Below are positions 63,934 to 64,000 of a DNA stretch of 64,000 nt, in pieces. The stretch is taken from positions 286,153-350,152 of the forward strand of contig NZ_JAQTLH010000001.1 in assembly GCF_028714975.1 (NCBI RefSeq), read 5' to 3'. The translations under genes were made by a program, and so were the position numbers. Each line of letters begins with the position of its first letter. Position 1 is the first letter of the stretch. A model generated the notes under the pieces. The model did not search any database. It was given only the letters and a program-made list of their open reading frames with translations, and was not told the origin of the DNA. Origin of the DNA: Sulfurimonas sp. (GTDB lineage Bacteria; Campylobacterota; Campylobacteria; Campylobacterales; Sulfurimonadaceae).

Positions 63934-64000
63934 TCCCATCCACAAACACAGAGACCTAAAGTTTAGGACCTGAAGAAGCCTTAAGTAGAGGTTTTTAGAT

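Noticed and set aside
63875..64000. rRNA or tRNA start at the right edge
   Set aside because: A -10 box and a small palindrome are visible but no 16S 5' end or tRNA cloverleaf can be recognised.

Overview
The window looks like chromosome of a Sulfurimonas-like member of the Campylobacterota (epsilonproteobacteria). Three things point there. An ATP-citrate lyase pair (aclB-aclA) marks the reductive TCA cycle. The gene order nudH/rppH-lysC-hobA-holB-folP, with the epsilon-specific DnaA-binding factor HobA, matches what I know from Helicobacter. There is also a split energy-taxis receptor of the CetA/CetB type. All assignments come from reading sequence motifs; no database search was run.

Region 1 (1-26 kb) is mostly core genome: a divergent polysaccharide deacetylase, dprA, queA, tatC-tatB, hemW, the CetAB-like pair, the rppH-lysC-hobA-holB-folP run, and grpE-dnaK. 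It also holds four c-di-GMP proteins (CBS-GGDEF, Cache-PAS-GGDEF, GGDEF-EAL and their partners). Two of these sit in tight operons with a periplasmic binding protein or a TonB receptor. Region 2 (26-29.7 kb) has comF, lepA and prs. Region 3 (29.8-40 kb) is a surface-polysaccharide locus of the ABC-transporter type: manC, wzm, wzt, three glycosyltransferases (one with three domains) and a coiled-coil protein.

Region 4 (40-54.4 kb) is accessory. It holds two secreted DUF4214 proteins (one a serralysin-type metalloprotease), an SGNH/MBOAT acylation pair, two VapBC-like pairs, an MNT/HEPN pair, a GIY-YIG protein, and a 1132-aa Thr/Ala-rich DUF4214/RTX protein that resembles an S-layer protein. 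From 26.8 to 57.7 kb the intergenic spaces are filled with palindromic repeats of the GTCATTGCGAG...GCGGCAATCT type. These have also entered coding sequences in frame (three blocks in the MBOAT gene, one in the large glycosyltransferase) and supply stop codons or C-termini to several genes.

Region 5 (54.3-57.6 kb) is the most unusual part: a tandem array of seven two-gene cassettes. Each encodes a ~76-83 aa membrane protein with charged ends, followed by a 25-34 aa single-helix protein. In the five intact cassettes a TATAAT-like -10 box lies 5-6 nt upstream of the first ATG with no Shine-Dalgarno, which predicts leaderless transcripts. The second genes all have a Shine-Dalgarno. Cassettes are separated by GGTGTCAGGCAC repeats, and the array is bracketed by ~46-bp imperfect direct repeats. 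Two cassettes have lost the first gene but kept the second. I do not recognise this system; it behaves like a modular two-component (toxin/immunity-like or membrane-complex) array.

Region 6 (58-64 kb) returns to core genes: a pabA/trpG amidotransferase, a membrane glycosyltransferase-like protein, aclB-aclA with a strong hairpin, and a type II/IV pseudopilin. No tRNA, rRNA or CRISPR was found.
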